Positions 45,833 to 56,430 of a DNA stretch of 64,000 bases are shown here, piece after piece. Within the stretch, counting starts at the first letter, position 1. The number at the start of each line of letters is the position of its first letter. A program made the translations under genes and the position numbers. This DNA comes from Budorcas taxicolor (lineage: Eukaryota > Chordata > Mammalia > Artiodactyla > Bovidae), in the NCBI RefSeq assembly GCF_023091745.1, contig NC_068915.1, forward strand, positions 53,130,001 to 53,194,000. Reading direction: 5' to 3'. The notes under the pieces are model-generated. The model was not told the origin of the DNA, searched no databases, and was given only the letters and a program-made list of their open reading frames with translations.

Positions 45833-46538
45833 AGCAGACTGAATTGAAACATTCAACTGTGGAAAATGTTTTATTTTGCTTTCAATGGAAGATTTCTGGA
45901 AGTTTCCAGGAAATATTTATTTTCTATGAAATAGTTTAAGCTCAAAATAAAATTATTATTTTCTGTATATCCTTAATTTGAATTTATAATTATTCATTGT
46001 TAAGTAACATATATATATGCATAGAAGGAATTTAAATGCTAATAATGACATATATTAAACATAACATCACTTAATTGTTGATTTATAAATGAGAAAACAT
46101 GAGTTTTAGCTTGTTTAATTTCCAGTGATGCTTATTACTTACTGTTCATAAACTCATAAATGTTTTATGTTCTTTTAATAATTGAATAGGGAGATTGATA
46201 TTTACCTGGCTGCTATGGTGAAAAAAAAAAAATAGCATTAACCTCGTGATTTAACCAAAGAGACATTAATCAACATTGATGGAAAAAAATAAATTTGATA
46301 ACATTTTCAAAATAGTTTACAAGTTGACTTTTATTAATTATCAGTTTCTTGAAATTGTTAGCATATAGCATGCTATTTAAGACCATATTAATCACTACAA
46401 AATTTGAGTTTAAACCCTAATTCTGGTATCTATGTACTATTTAATCTTAAGTAAGTAATATTTCAGATTGCATAGTCTTTAAAATTCTTTAAAAATAGAA
46501 GTAAAAACACTAACTGATAGTGTTCTTTGATGGATCAA
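45833..46538. other. Intergenic stretch, possible decayed MIR
   Basis: 46375-46480 (aatttgagtttaaaccctaa, ttaatcttaagtaagtaata) is weakly like a sense MIR. Otherwise AT-rich with nothing recognised. Confidence 0.4.
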
Positions 46539-46750
46539 GGTGGTGGTGGTTTAGTCATTAAGTCATGTTGATTCTTGCGACCCCATGAACTGTAGCCTGC
46601 CAGGCTCCTCTGTCCATGGGATTCTCCAGGCAAAAATACTGAAGTGGGTTGCCATTTCCTTCTTCAGAGAATCTTCCCAACCTAGGAATCAATCCCAGGT
46701 CTCCTCCAATGCAGGCGGATTCTTTATGGACTGAGCTACAAGGGAAGCCC
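46539..46750 (-). mobile_element. Bov-tA SINE, antisense
   Basis: Starts with a (ggt)n-like tail (ggtggtggtggtt), then cttgcgaccccatgaactgt, attctccaggcaaaaatact, aatcttcccaacctaggaat and the head ggactgagctacaagggaag. Confidence 0.94.
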
Positions 46751-46819
46751 CAAGACATGCAACCAAATTACTAACTCAGGATTAGCATATAATGGGTGCT
46801 TTATAAGTTATTGATGTTG

Positions 46820-46892
46820 ATATATATATATATATGTATGTATATAGAGAGATACATATAATATATATATGTATGATGTATCATATATATGG
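46820..46892. repeat. Degenerate AT-dinucleotide microsatellite
   Basis: Runs of atatat and tatgtatg interrupted by agagagata and catgta-type words. Confidence 0.9.
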
Positions 46893-48351
46893 TTAATTTT
46901 ATGTCTATAAAAATTCAGTAACATGGCGGAAAGGATATAGTATCAGTCCTCAAGAAGTCTGAGAGGGGTATATTTATACCTGAAATCCTATTAAATAATG
47001 CCACTTTTAATCTGAGTACTGTTACAAGGAGAAGAATAATTTCATTCACTAAAGAAAAAATTCTCATATTTGCAAGACTAGTTTATTATTGGCCTTGAAG
47101 CATGTCAGTACGAACCAAAGTAGTTACTATTGTGGAAAATGACAAACATGACTATAAAAAGACAAATAAAGGAAGAAAGAAAATTCAGGTTTGAAGAAAC
47201 CAAACAGAAAATCAGCCTTGAGGCAATATGTAGCAATATGTGGCCCAGGTGCTTGGCAGTTTATTCCTTTTTAGATCTAATTAATTGTTTTTATGCCAGA
47301 AATTCTGAATGTCTTTTGTAGTCAGTAGTATGGATATTTTAAACTATAACTTTGTTGTCTTAAATGTTGCCAGTATGGATAACAAAGACTACCCCCTGTC
47401 CAAAAATAAATCAATGCTGATCATCAAAAGTTAAACAACATAGAAACACTCAAGTATATTGAGGATTTTTGACATTCATTTCTTGTGCTAGGTCTTTTTG
47501 TTCAGCTTTAACTTGCTTGAACAATTCTGCCAAATTTAGATTGAAAAACAAAGAGAGAGAAATGAATATATTGAGAAGAAAATACCTATCTAGCACTTAG
47601 AGGTTCTATCTATCTTACCTCTTTGTGAATATAATATACTGTATCTTGTTGATGTTGCTAATTAGTAGTTTAAAAAGTTTGAACTACCACTTAAAACCCA
47701 GAATGATGAAAATGAATGACTCCACATAAGTTTAGGTAAAGGTTTAAGGATGTAATTTATTTATGAACTAATGAATTAATTCATGAGAATCTGGATATAG
47801 TTATGGAATTAAGGTTCTCTTCTCTGTAATCTTTGCTTGGAAAATGTATAGTCTAGAGGTTTTAGCCAGCTGGTGATGAAGACCATTAAATGGAAGCCAG
47901 ATTGGCTTCTTTTTTTACTCTCACAATCACCTCGAAGCCAAATGTTAGGACTGTATTCTACCTGTCAAAATCAATATGCTTTTGAGGACAGATATATTTC
48001 ACAGAAAAAATTTAAGCTTATTCCCGACCATCTTCCTATTTACTTTTCAGGTCAAACATTTTCTTTATTAAGTAAGCAATAACATAACCATGAATCTGTG
48101 ATTATAGAATTAAATCCTGAAGAATATTAATGAAAATCTCAATTTTTAGAAACTAATAAATACATATATACAAACACCCCAATATATAGTCATTCATTTG
48201 AGGCAGCTGAGGCTGAAGCCCTTCTTTCAAAGATGCTGAAGAGATATACTTAATTTCTTTTAATGAAGATATTAATTTGGGTAAGAAATGCTCAAAATAA
48301 AAGACATTTGCACCTTGAAGAGTTGCCTTTAAAGTTTAGCATATTTTTAAA
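46893..48351. other. Intergenic stretch, no gene seen
   Basis: Short open frames only (63-69 codons). No gene or repeat recognised. Confidence 0.45.
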
Positions 48352-48558
48352 GCTTCCCTGGTGGCTCAGATGGTAAAGAACCTGCCTGCAGGAGACCAGG
48401 GCTCAATCTTTGGGTCAAGAAGATACTCTGGAAAAGGAAATGGCAACCCACTCCAGTATTCTTGCCTAGAGAATCCCACGGACAGAGAAGCCTGGTGGGC
48501 TACAGTCTGTGGGGTTACAAAGAGTCGGGCACAACTGAGCAGGTAACACACACACACA
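48352..48558 (+). mobile_element. Bov-tA SINE, sense, with short CA tail
   Basis: Head gcttccctggtggctcagat, then aacccactccagtattcttg, ggtgggctacagtctgtggg and aagagtcgggcacaactgag, ending in a (AC)n run at 48546-48558. A few bases are missing after 'ctgcctgca' in the head. Confidence 0.95.
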
Positions 48559-49705
48559 GGCAAGAAAGACTAAAGCATTTAAAGGGAAGTTGAGATCATT
48601 TACTGAGATAAAATATATTTAGAATATCAGCTGGCTTGAGTTTCTGTTCCCATTCCCAGTCTACTATCTGTCATTGTTGCTGGGGAAGTGTGCCATTGGT
48701 CAGAACTACCCACAGACATTAAGTATAAAGCAGAGAAGTATCATTCCTTCTGTCTTTAAAAGCCTTAACTGAATTCTATCCATCCTGAATTCTGGCATGA
48801 AGAAGATAACCTTGTAGTTGACATTGTTAAATATGCAAAACCATGAAAGCAAAAATATAAGTAAGTCCAAGCAATCAATTATAGGGATTCAAATTTAAAG
48901 TTCTAATCTTGTATTTTCTTAAGATCCTGATAAAAATGCCCAAGAATTAAAGTAGTCTCCTTACTTTCACAGAATTTAGGCTGTACTCTTTTAGGGATCC
49001 CTTTACTGGTTTTGTTAGCATAAATTATTTATTTATAAATATGTTCCATGTATTCAGTAAGTCAGACAGTTCCTGGGGTATTGGCACCAATTCTGCATCC
49101 CTCTCACAGTTCTTTATATATGGAACTTATCAAATAAACAGTTTCTAATTAATGAATAAAGAATGGAGAAGCAAATTAATAAACTAATAGCAGCTGAGCT
49201 ACAAATTATTAACTGTCATTGTTCTTTTTCCTCGGACCTATTTGGGGAAAATATAATTGATTTGTTTTAATGGAGAGAAGGTTTGGCAAGTGGAGGCCTG
49301 GGAGCATTTCTGCTATAGAGTTTTGAGCTGGTGAAAGGCAGAATGAGGGCTCCCATTACCTGAGGGTGCTAATGAGGAAGTGATCCTTGGAAAGAAGAGT
49401 AGGGGAAGGAGAAAGCAATGAACAATTTCACTTAACTGTTTCTCTTAGACTTGGCTCTGAATATGGATTTCAAAAATGGAATTAAAAAACACCCTAATTG
49501 GTATATCTATAATGATAATAATAATAAGTGATATTTATTATCCATTAAACAGTGAGCATACTTGCCTAAGAACATACTTAAGAGAGTTTCCTTTTTGCTT
49601 GTGTTGGAATAAATAGGAATAAGTGACAGTTTCCATTATCTAATGAATTTCTTCTCCTGTAATATGGTATACGTGTGTAGTCTCATCTGATTTAAAAAAA
49701 AATAG
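48559..49705. other. Intergenic stretch, no gene seen
   Basis: 49245-49440 is less AT-rich and apparently single-copy. No open frame of note. Confidence 0.45.
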
Positions 49706-49707
49706 AG

Positions 49708-49785
49708 TTTAATGGTAAAGAGTATGGCCTCTAAATTTGAATTACCTGAACTTTATCATTATTAGCTGAATGACAGGACCAATAC
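49708..49785 (+). mobile_element. MIR fragment, sense, next to a Bov-tA insertion
   Basis: aatggtaaagagtatggcct, then ttgaattacctgaactttat and agctgaatgacaggacc follow the MIR 5' half. The rest is lost or was displaced by the neighbouring Bov-tA. Confidence 0.5.
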
Positions 49786-49802
49786 AGCATAAAACTTTAC
49801 AA

Positions 49803-50015
49803 CTGAAGTAACAAGAATTTGCCTGCAATGCAGGAGACACAGGGGATGCAGCTTCAGTCCCTGGGTGACGAAGATCTCCTGAAGAAGAAAGTGGCAACTC
49901 ACTCCAATATTCTTGCTGTGAAAATCCATGGACAGAGAAGCTTAATGAGCTACGGTCCATGGGGTCTCAAAGAGTCAAACATGACTCAGCATGCATGCAC
50001 ATGTGTGCACATGTG
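49803..50015 (+). mobile_element. Bov-tA SINE, sense, diverged, with alternating purine-pyrimidine tail
   Basis: gaatttgcctgcaatgcagg, agtccctgggtgacgaagat, tcactccaatattcttgctg, ggtctcaaagagtcaaacat. The tail 49989-50015 is a perfect 27-nt alternation of purine and pyrimidine (gcatgcatgcacatgtgtgc and on). Confidence 0.9.
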
Positions 50016-50479
50016 GAATGGTAAGGATTAGAGTTGGAGCCAGAGAATTAAAACAGCTTTCCCAAAGGCACTTGGATGAGTGGAAGAAGGGCGAATAACC
50101 TCTCAAAATGTTAAGAAAGACAAAAGAAAAGATAAATGTTGCATAGCAACCAAGCAACAAGACATTCTGCCTCTGACTTCTCAGTAGGGTGGGGAACTAA
50201 TCATAACAAAAATGAACCACTCACTTAACCATTAGAATCCATTATCTTCTGGCTTTCCACCCTAGCTTACCATATGATAAAGCAGAATGTTACAAGTAGA
50301 GGTGGTAGAATATTAAGACAAAGAAAAACCATGATCAGCAGTATTAAGACAATTATTACAACATTTATTAGACAATGATTAAACAAACATCGAAACGTGA
50401 AAAGTCAAATGTAAATTAATAATGCAACACCCAAGTTTAAATTCAAACTAAGAAATGAGGACACACTTGAAAGGCAACA
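50016..50479. other. Intergenic stretch, no gene seen
   Basis: No gene or repeat family recognised. Confidence 0.45.
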
Positions 50480-50700
50480 AGATATACAAGTTGAAAAGCA
50501 CAGGCATAGCAAACAGACTTCTTGTGATTCAAACGCTGTATCTTCCTTTGATTAATTATATCATTTCTCTATCCCTACACATTTTCTTCTGTAAAACAAG
50601 GATAATATTAGCATATACTGTATGTAGTGGTTGTGAAGAATAAATGGGATAATACAGGTTGAAGTACCTGACCCCAAATAAGTGATCAATTAAATATTTT
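50480..50700 (+). mobile_element. MIR SINE, sense
   Basis: tgaaaagcacaggcatagca, then cttcttgtgattcaaacgct, then acattttcttctgtaaaaca, aggataatattagcatatac, and gtgaagaataaatgggataa follow the MIR order from head to tail. Nearly full length. Confidence 0.75.
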
Positions 50701-51938
50701 TTGTAATGTCATCATTTCTTCTTGATCTGAACTTGTAAATGCATCTACTTAGAAATTCATGCTTGTGTCTATTTTTCCATAGTATCAAAGACATAAAATT
50801 ATAGATCCAATTATAACAACTAAGAAACTTACAACGAGAAAAGTGCCATTTATATTCCTGCTGTGAAACTTCATAAATGCAAATGAAATCAATGTGACAT
50901 TATTTGACTTGAAAAGGTATTTAATTTTTATATAAATCTATGGCTCTCAGATAATATTGGGGTATTTAAATAGATACATAAAATCATGTTCTACCACATG
51001 ATAGTATTAAGCAAATTATTTTGTACTTGTTAATTAAAGCCTTGAAAATGTTAGAACCAGACAGTTTAAGTGTCAGAAAACTATGAACATAGCTAATTAA
51101 AATTTAAGAAGAGTATTTGCATGATGATTTTCATAGGAAACATATTTATATTTAACTTATGAAGAGAACTGATCATTCAACTAGAATGCTGTGGTGTGAA
51201 CTTAACAATTGTTTACGATTGACTTGTTCTGAATGGCTGGTGTCTTTTTGTACTCTGTTTATGTATTCTGAATTCAATTAAGATGATCAAGATGCTCAAA
51301 ATCCTCTATTAATTTTATAACAAAAAATATCTGGCAGAAGTGTTAATGTACAATGTGATCAATTTTCCTTTTTTATTTTAAAAATTCCTTTATAGTCTCT
51401 AGTTGTAGATTCTTCTCTAAAAGATGATTTATTGAGGATATTTAGATATTCACAAGGGATATACCTTCTACTACAGTGTGATAGGTAATATTGAATGGTA
51501 CTAAAAGTCTATTTTGTTTTCAAATGTAAATTTTATTTGATAGTTTTTAGGATGTTTAACCTCTTTGATTTACATTATGAGTGGTAAATTAGTTTTAAAA
51601 TGATGCAACATAGTGGCAAATACAAAAATATTTTGAAGAACAACACTGCTTAAAATAATTTTGGATATTGTATAAATTTTATCCTCTTGACAAGTAGAAC
51701 GAGATCATGTCTATTACCTACTTACTGGTTGTCAGTACGAAAAATAGAACAAATCTTTCTTTTTATTTTATATGTATGTTTGAATAAAATTAAATGTACA
51801 CTTGTCAAAAATTTAATGCTAGCACACTTGTACAATAAGACTTCTCATGTATACTTTTCACATATATTTTTAAAGCAAATTATTAAGCAAATTTTTAAAT
51901 ATTATTTTTACTATGAAAATTATATCTAAGTATGAAAT
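50701..51938. other. Intergenic AT-rich stretch, no gene seen
   Basis: No gene or repeat family recognised. Confidence 0.45.
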
Positions 51939-52515
51939 GATGAAAGTGAAAGTGGAGAGTGAAAAAGTTGGCTTAAAGGTCAACATTCAGAAAATGAAGA
52001 TCATGGCATCTGGTCTCATCACTTCATGGGAAATAGATGGGGAAACAGTGCAAACAGTGTCAGATTTTATTTTGGGGGGCTCCAAAATCACTGCAGATGG
52101 TGACTGCAGCCATGAAATTAAAAGACGCTTACTCCTTGGAAGAAAAGTTAAGACCAACCTAGATAGCATATTCAAAATCAGAGACATTACTTTGCCGACT
52201 AAGGTCCGTCTAGTCAAGGCTATGGTTTTTCCTATGGTCATGTATGGATGTGAGAGTTGGACTGTGAAGAAAGCTGAGCGCTAAACAATTGATGCTTTTG
52301 AACTGTGGTGCTGGAGAAGACTCTTGAGAGTCCCTTGGACTGCAAGGAGATCCAACCAGTCCATTCTAAAGGAGATCAGCCCTGGGATTTCTTTGGAAGG
52401 AATGATGCGAAAGCTGAAACTCCAGTACTCTGGCCACCTCATGCGAAGAGTTGACTCATTAGAAAAGATTCTGATGCTGGGAGGGATTGGGGGCAGGAGG
52501 AGAAGGGGATGACAG
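51939..52515 (+). pseudogene. BovB ORF2 C-terminal remnant with one premature stop
   Basis: Codes for the post-RT part of ORF2: SEKVGLKVNIQKMKIMASGL, then GETVQTVSDFI, SHEIKRRLLLGRKVKTNLDS and MYGCESWTVKKAER. A single TAA (52282-52284) interrupts it; the same frame continues after the stop with the C-terminal end (VPWTARRSNQSILKEISPGI, GHLMRRVDSLEKI) to the usual GGRRRRG end. It lacks the RT catalytic core and the endonuclease, so it cannot act. Confidence 0.92.
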
Positions 52516-52663
52516 AGGATGAGATGGCTGGATGGCATCACTGACTCGATGGACGTGAGTCTGAGTGAACTCCGGGAGATGGTGATGGACAGGGAGGCCG
52601 GGCGTGCTGCGATTCATGGGGTCACAAATAGTCGGACATGACTGAGCGACTGAACTGAACTGA
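51939..52663 (+). mobile_element. BovB LINE 3' part, sense, about 725 bp
   Basis: 5'-truncated in the RT C-terminal region (atgaaagtgaaagtggagag), running to the tail gagcgactgaactgaactga. One of the least mutated BovB copies here. Confidence 0.96.
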
Positions 52664-52932
52664 CTCACAAAATTGAAATTGCTGAGCAGAACAACTTGAG
52701 GAGATGATGTTTAAAACTTTATATTAGTTCACTGAGTTTAATTTCTAAGCAAATTTTGATGGTAGACATTTTGAAATGTTAAAAAAAAGAATTTAAGAAA
52801 TCATATTTTATCTCTTAAAACAAGTACATAGATGTGGAGTTTCTTTACACTCCCTTAAACAATTGTTGCTTACATTATTTAAGTTAGGGGAGGAATTTCA
52901 TTATAATACCTGTATTACTTTTGTTTTGATAT

Positions 52933-53254
52933 TAGTTCAGTTCAGTTAAGTTGCTCAGTCGTGTCCGACTCTTTGCGGCCCCATGAATCGCAGCATGCCA
53001 GGCCTCCCTGTCAATCAATAACTCCAAGAGTTCACTCTGACTCATGTCTATCGAGTCAGTGATGCCATCCAGCCATCTCATCCTCTGTCATCCCCTTCTC
53101 CTCCTGCCCCTAATCCCTCCAGCAACAGAGTCTTTTCCAATAAGTCAACTCTTCGCATGAGGTGGCCAAAGTACTGGAGTTTCAGCTTTAGCATCATTCT
53201 TTCCAAAGAAATCTCCTTTAGAATGGACTGGTTTGATCTTCTTGCAGTCCAAGG
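52933..53254 (-). mobile_element. BovB 3' end, antisense, with target-site duplication
   Basis: Antisense tail agttcagttcagttaagttg, through catctcatcctctgtcatcc to cttgcagtccaag. Flanked by gttttgatat at 52923-52932 and 53255-53264. A small deletion near 53210 removes part of the 'cccagggctgatct' block. Confidence 0.94.
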
Positions 53255-53430
53255 GTTTTGATATCAACTTTTTCATAATGCAGTGAAAAATAAAATACGT
53301 ATAAAAATGGAAGCAAACAGGTTCAACTTATGTCAGCTTAGTTTTATATTGTCATATCTGCTTTCTACCCTGAACTCCTTTCAGAGGGTGTTGAGAATCA
53401 GCAGCTACAGCAGCACATAATTTAATACTT

Positions 53431-53645
53431 GTAGAGGTACTCAGACAATAAAGAATCTACCTGAAATCTGGGAGACCTTGGTTTTGATCCGTGAGTTGGG
53501 AAGATCCCCTGGAAGAGGACATGGCAACCCATCCCAATATTCTTGCCTAGAGAATCCTCATGGACAGAGGGGCCTGGTGGGCTATAGTCCAAAAGAGGCA
53601 GATACAACTGAGTGACTCAGCACAGCACACAGCACAGCACTGCAC
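53431..53645 (+). mobile_element. Bov-tA SINE, sense, with (cagca)n-like tail
   Basis: tactcagacaataaagaatc, then gttgggaagatcccctggaa, tattcttgcctagagaatcc and ggggcctggtgggctatagt; the tail 53618-53640 is a cagcacagcacacagcacag-type simple repeat. Confidence 0.93.
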
Positions 53646-53668
53646 AGAGGTAGATGGCAAATGCCCAT

Positions 53669-54203
53669 TGTTGTTGTTCTGTCACTAAGTCTTGACCAAC
53701 TCTTTGTGACACCATGAACTGCAGCATGCCACGCTTCCCTGTCCTCCACTATCTCCCGGAGTTTGCTCAAGTTCAGGTCCACTGAGTCAGTGATGCTATT
53801 TAACCATCTCATTCTCTGCTGCCCTCTTCTCCTTTGGCCTTCAGTCTTTCCCAGCATCAGGGTCTTTTCCATTAAGCTGGCTCTTCAAATCAGGTGGTCA
53901 AATTATTGGAACTTCAGCATCAGTCCTTCCAATGAATATTCAGAGTTGATTTCCTTTAGGATTGAATGGTTTGATCACTTGCAGTCCAAGAGACACTCAA
54001 GAGTCTGCTCCAGCACCACAGTTTGAAAGCATCAATTCTTCAGTGTTCAGTGCTCTGCCTTCTTTATGGTCCAATTCTCAACATCTGTAAATGACTACTG
54101 GAAAACCATAGCTTTCGGTTACACGGACCTTTGTTGGCAAAGTTGTATCCTTGCTTTTTAATATGCTGTCTAGGTTTGTCATAGCTTTCCTTCCAAGGAG
54201 CAC
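53669..54203 (-). mobile_element. BovB 3' part, antisense, older subfamily
   Basis: The antisense tail is ttgttgttgttctgtcacta ((caa)n type) rather than the (cagtt)n tail of the younger copies. It continues cagcatgccacgcttccctg, cagcatcagggtcttttcca, and ends at ttccttccaaggagca. Many substitutions. The 96-codon minus frame at 53582-53872 runs out of the ORF2 C-terminus into the tail. Confidence 0.92.
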
Positions 54204-54667
54204 TGTTGTGCATGGCAAGTGCCAATCTGTAGTTGACATAGTGGAGGAGGGCCAGTTGGCCTAGTGTGGATCAGAGTTCCATTATGGAAGTAATTAATCA
54301 TCTGCCTATTAAATATTCTGGGGTACATATTCAACTCATCTTCAATAAATCCTAGCAATTAAATCATTGCATCCAGACAGCCCAACCATGGAAGATGACA
54401 AATTCCAATTAAATCATAGTAACAGATGAGACCTGTGCACATTTTATAGAAGAAACAAATTGCTGGTGAGGAGGAACAGTATGGATGTGCCCTTTACTGT
54501 TTGACATTGAAATTACGTACTTATGGGCAATGTCTTTTCCATTAAACTGTCAATTCTAGTTCAAGACTTGATAATGTCTTTGAAACATCAACATCTACTA
54601 GAGGACCTGGCATATATATGTGCTCAATAAGTAGAACTATATTCAATAGAATATTTCGATTATATAA
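54204..54667. other. Intergenic stretch, no gene seen
   Basis: 54595-54640 (gaggacctggcatatatatg, tgctcaataagtag) is weakly L2/MIR-like. Otherwise nothing recognised. Confidence 0.4.
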
Positions 54668-54877
54668 GGGCTTTCCAGGTGACTCAGTAGTAAAAAATAC
54701 ACCTGTTAATGCAGGAGATGTGAGTTGAATCCTTGGGTTGGGAAGATCCCCTGGAGGAGGGCCTGGTAACCTACTCCAATACTCTTTTCTGGAAAATTAT
54801 TTGGACAGAGGAGCCTGGCAGGCTGCAGTCCATTGGGTCACGAAGAGTCAGACACAGCTGAGTGACTGAGCAGGCAT
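54668..54877 (+). mobile_element. Bov-tA SINE, sense
   Basis: Head gggctttccaggtgactcag, then acacctgttaatgcaggaga, gttgggaagatcccctggag, gaggagcctggcaggctgca and gaagagtcagacacagctga. Moderately diverged. Confidence 0.94.
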
Positions 54878-55734
54878 GCAAAAAGTATGTAAGCTGTTTA
54901 TTTCTGCAGTGATGACTTAGATTCTACTGTATATTGGGCACAATCGTTATACTATGCTACTTATTTTTTAGCTCTGGATAATGCAAACTATTTAATTTAT
55001 ATTATATTTCAATATTCCTTTTGTTATCAATCATCCTTATGCAACCTAGCCTTCCTTATTTTTTGGGATATCAGCCATGGATTTACTCCTCGGTTTAATT
55101 CAGTACAAGTCTAGTTCTTTTCTGGTCTGTAAGATTTGTTTTAAATATTTTAAATGATATTAAATTTTTTTAAAAAATCACCCTTTATACAGTGCCCTTT
55201 TCTCAATCTGTAACTATTCAATAGACTTTGTAAACAGGAATATCTTCCAAAACAAGTTTTGGCTCCAAAAACATTTTCAGGCACATTAAAGATGATGATT
55301 CTTAGCAGTGGGGAAATATTACCAACATTTATGTGTTGTTAACATTTAATAATAATTAAATGTTTGTTAGAGCAGGTTATATTATGAAGTGATTAAAAAC
55401 TTTCACCAAGGAGTAGTTAGATTTTTGTCTTGTTAGTGTTTTCCTAGTCCTTGAGGAAAGGATTAGCATTATGTTTCTACATTGCTTTGTAATTTCAGCA
55501 TTATTGTTTTCTAAGGTCTGAGTAGCTTTAAAGGCTACTGATGTTATTTTGCATTTATGTCCTCATAATTTTATTGCTTTTATCAAGTAATATGCAGAAG
55601 TCTGAATTATATTATATTCTGCAGACCTTTTATGTTTTCTCTTTTGTCTTTATTTCAATCATTGACTTCTCATATATAATTCATAACTAAAATTATTTAT
55701 CAAGAAGTACCATCAGATATTTTCATTAGATATT
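54878..55734. other. Intergenic AT-rich stretch, no gene seen
   Basis: No gene or repeat family recognised. Confidence 0.45.
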
Positions 55735-55880
55735 ATGTTAGACTATGGGTAACTCACCTGTAGGTATTTATTAGCCTTCTCATTTTACAGATGTGGGGGA
55801 AAAAACAGGAATTGATGTATGAATTACCTTACTTAAGGTTACACAGTGAGCAAAACATCAAAGCAGTACTTAGAATTTGT
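55735..55880 (-). mobile_element. MIR SINE, antisense
   Basis: agccttctcattttacagat, then taccttacttaaggttacac and agtgagcaaaacatcaaagc match the antisense MIR core. Confidence 0.6.
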
Positions 55881-56270
55881 CCATTTTACTAAATAGAGCA
55901 TGATATAAAACCATCATAATCATGAGGACCCATTTTATTATAAAACACCACTCCAGGTTCTAAGGAAGTAGAGATGAATGTTATCTAAGACATACAGGTC
56001 AGTTTGCCTGAAAAACAGAAATAGAATCTAGGATATGGAAAGATCACCTGAAAATCCTTACACACATGCAATGTCACTGATATAAATTCTGTGAATTTCC
56101 TTTCACTCTATACAGATTTTCTGTTAAACATTGAAATAGAAACACTGTCTTGTTTCCAGTACACTGATTTATATTATTTTGAGGAAAATATATAGCTTTT
56201 CAATACTTGGAATATTTCTTTTATATTTTCTCACTGACTACTCTGAAATTTTAAATGACGTGTATTTATA
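55881..56270. other. Intergenic stretch, no gene seen
   Basis: No gene or repeat family recognised. Confidence 0.45.
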
Positions 56271-56430
56271 GCTGGGTTCGATCCCTGGATAGGGAAGATA
56301 CCTGGGAGAAGGGAATGGCAAGCCACTCCAGTATTCTTGCCTGGAAAATTCCACGGACAGAGGACCCTGGCGGGCTATAGTCCACGGGATCACAAAGAGT
56401 TGGACATGACTGTGCGACTAACACACACAC
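56271..56430 (+). mobile_element. Bov-tA SINE, sense, head missing, CA tail
   Basis: Begins at the B-box word gctgggttcgatccctgg, which is intact, then gagaagggaatggcaagcca, tattcttgcctggaaaattc and cacaaagagttggacatgac, ending in acacacacac (56421-56430). Close to consensus. Confidence 0.94.
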
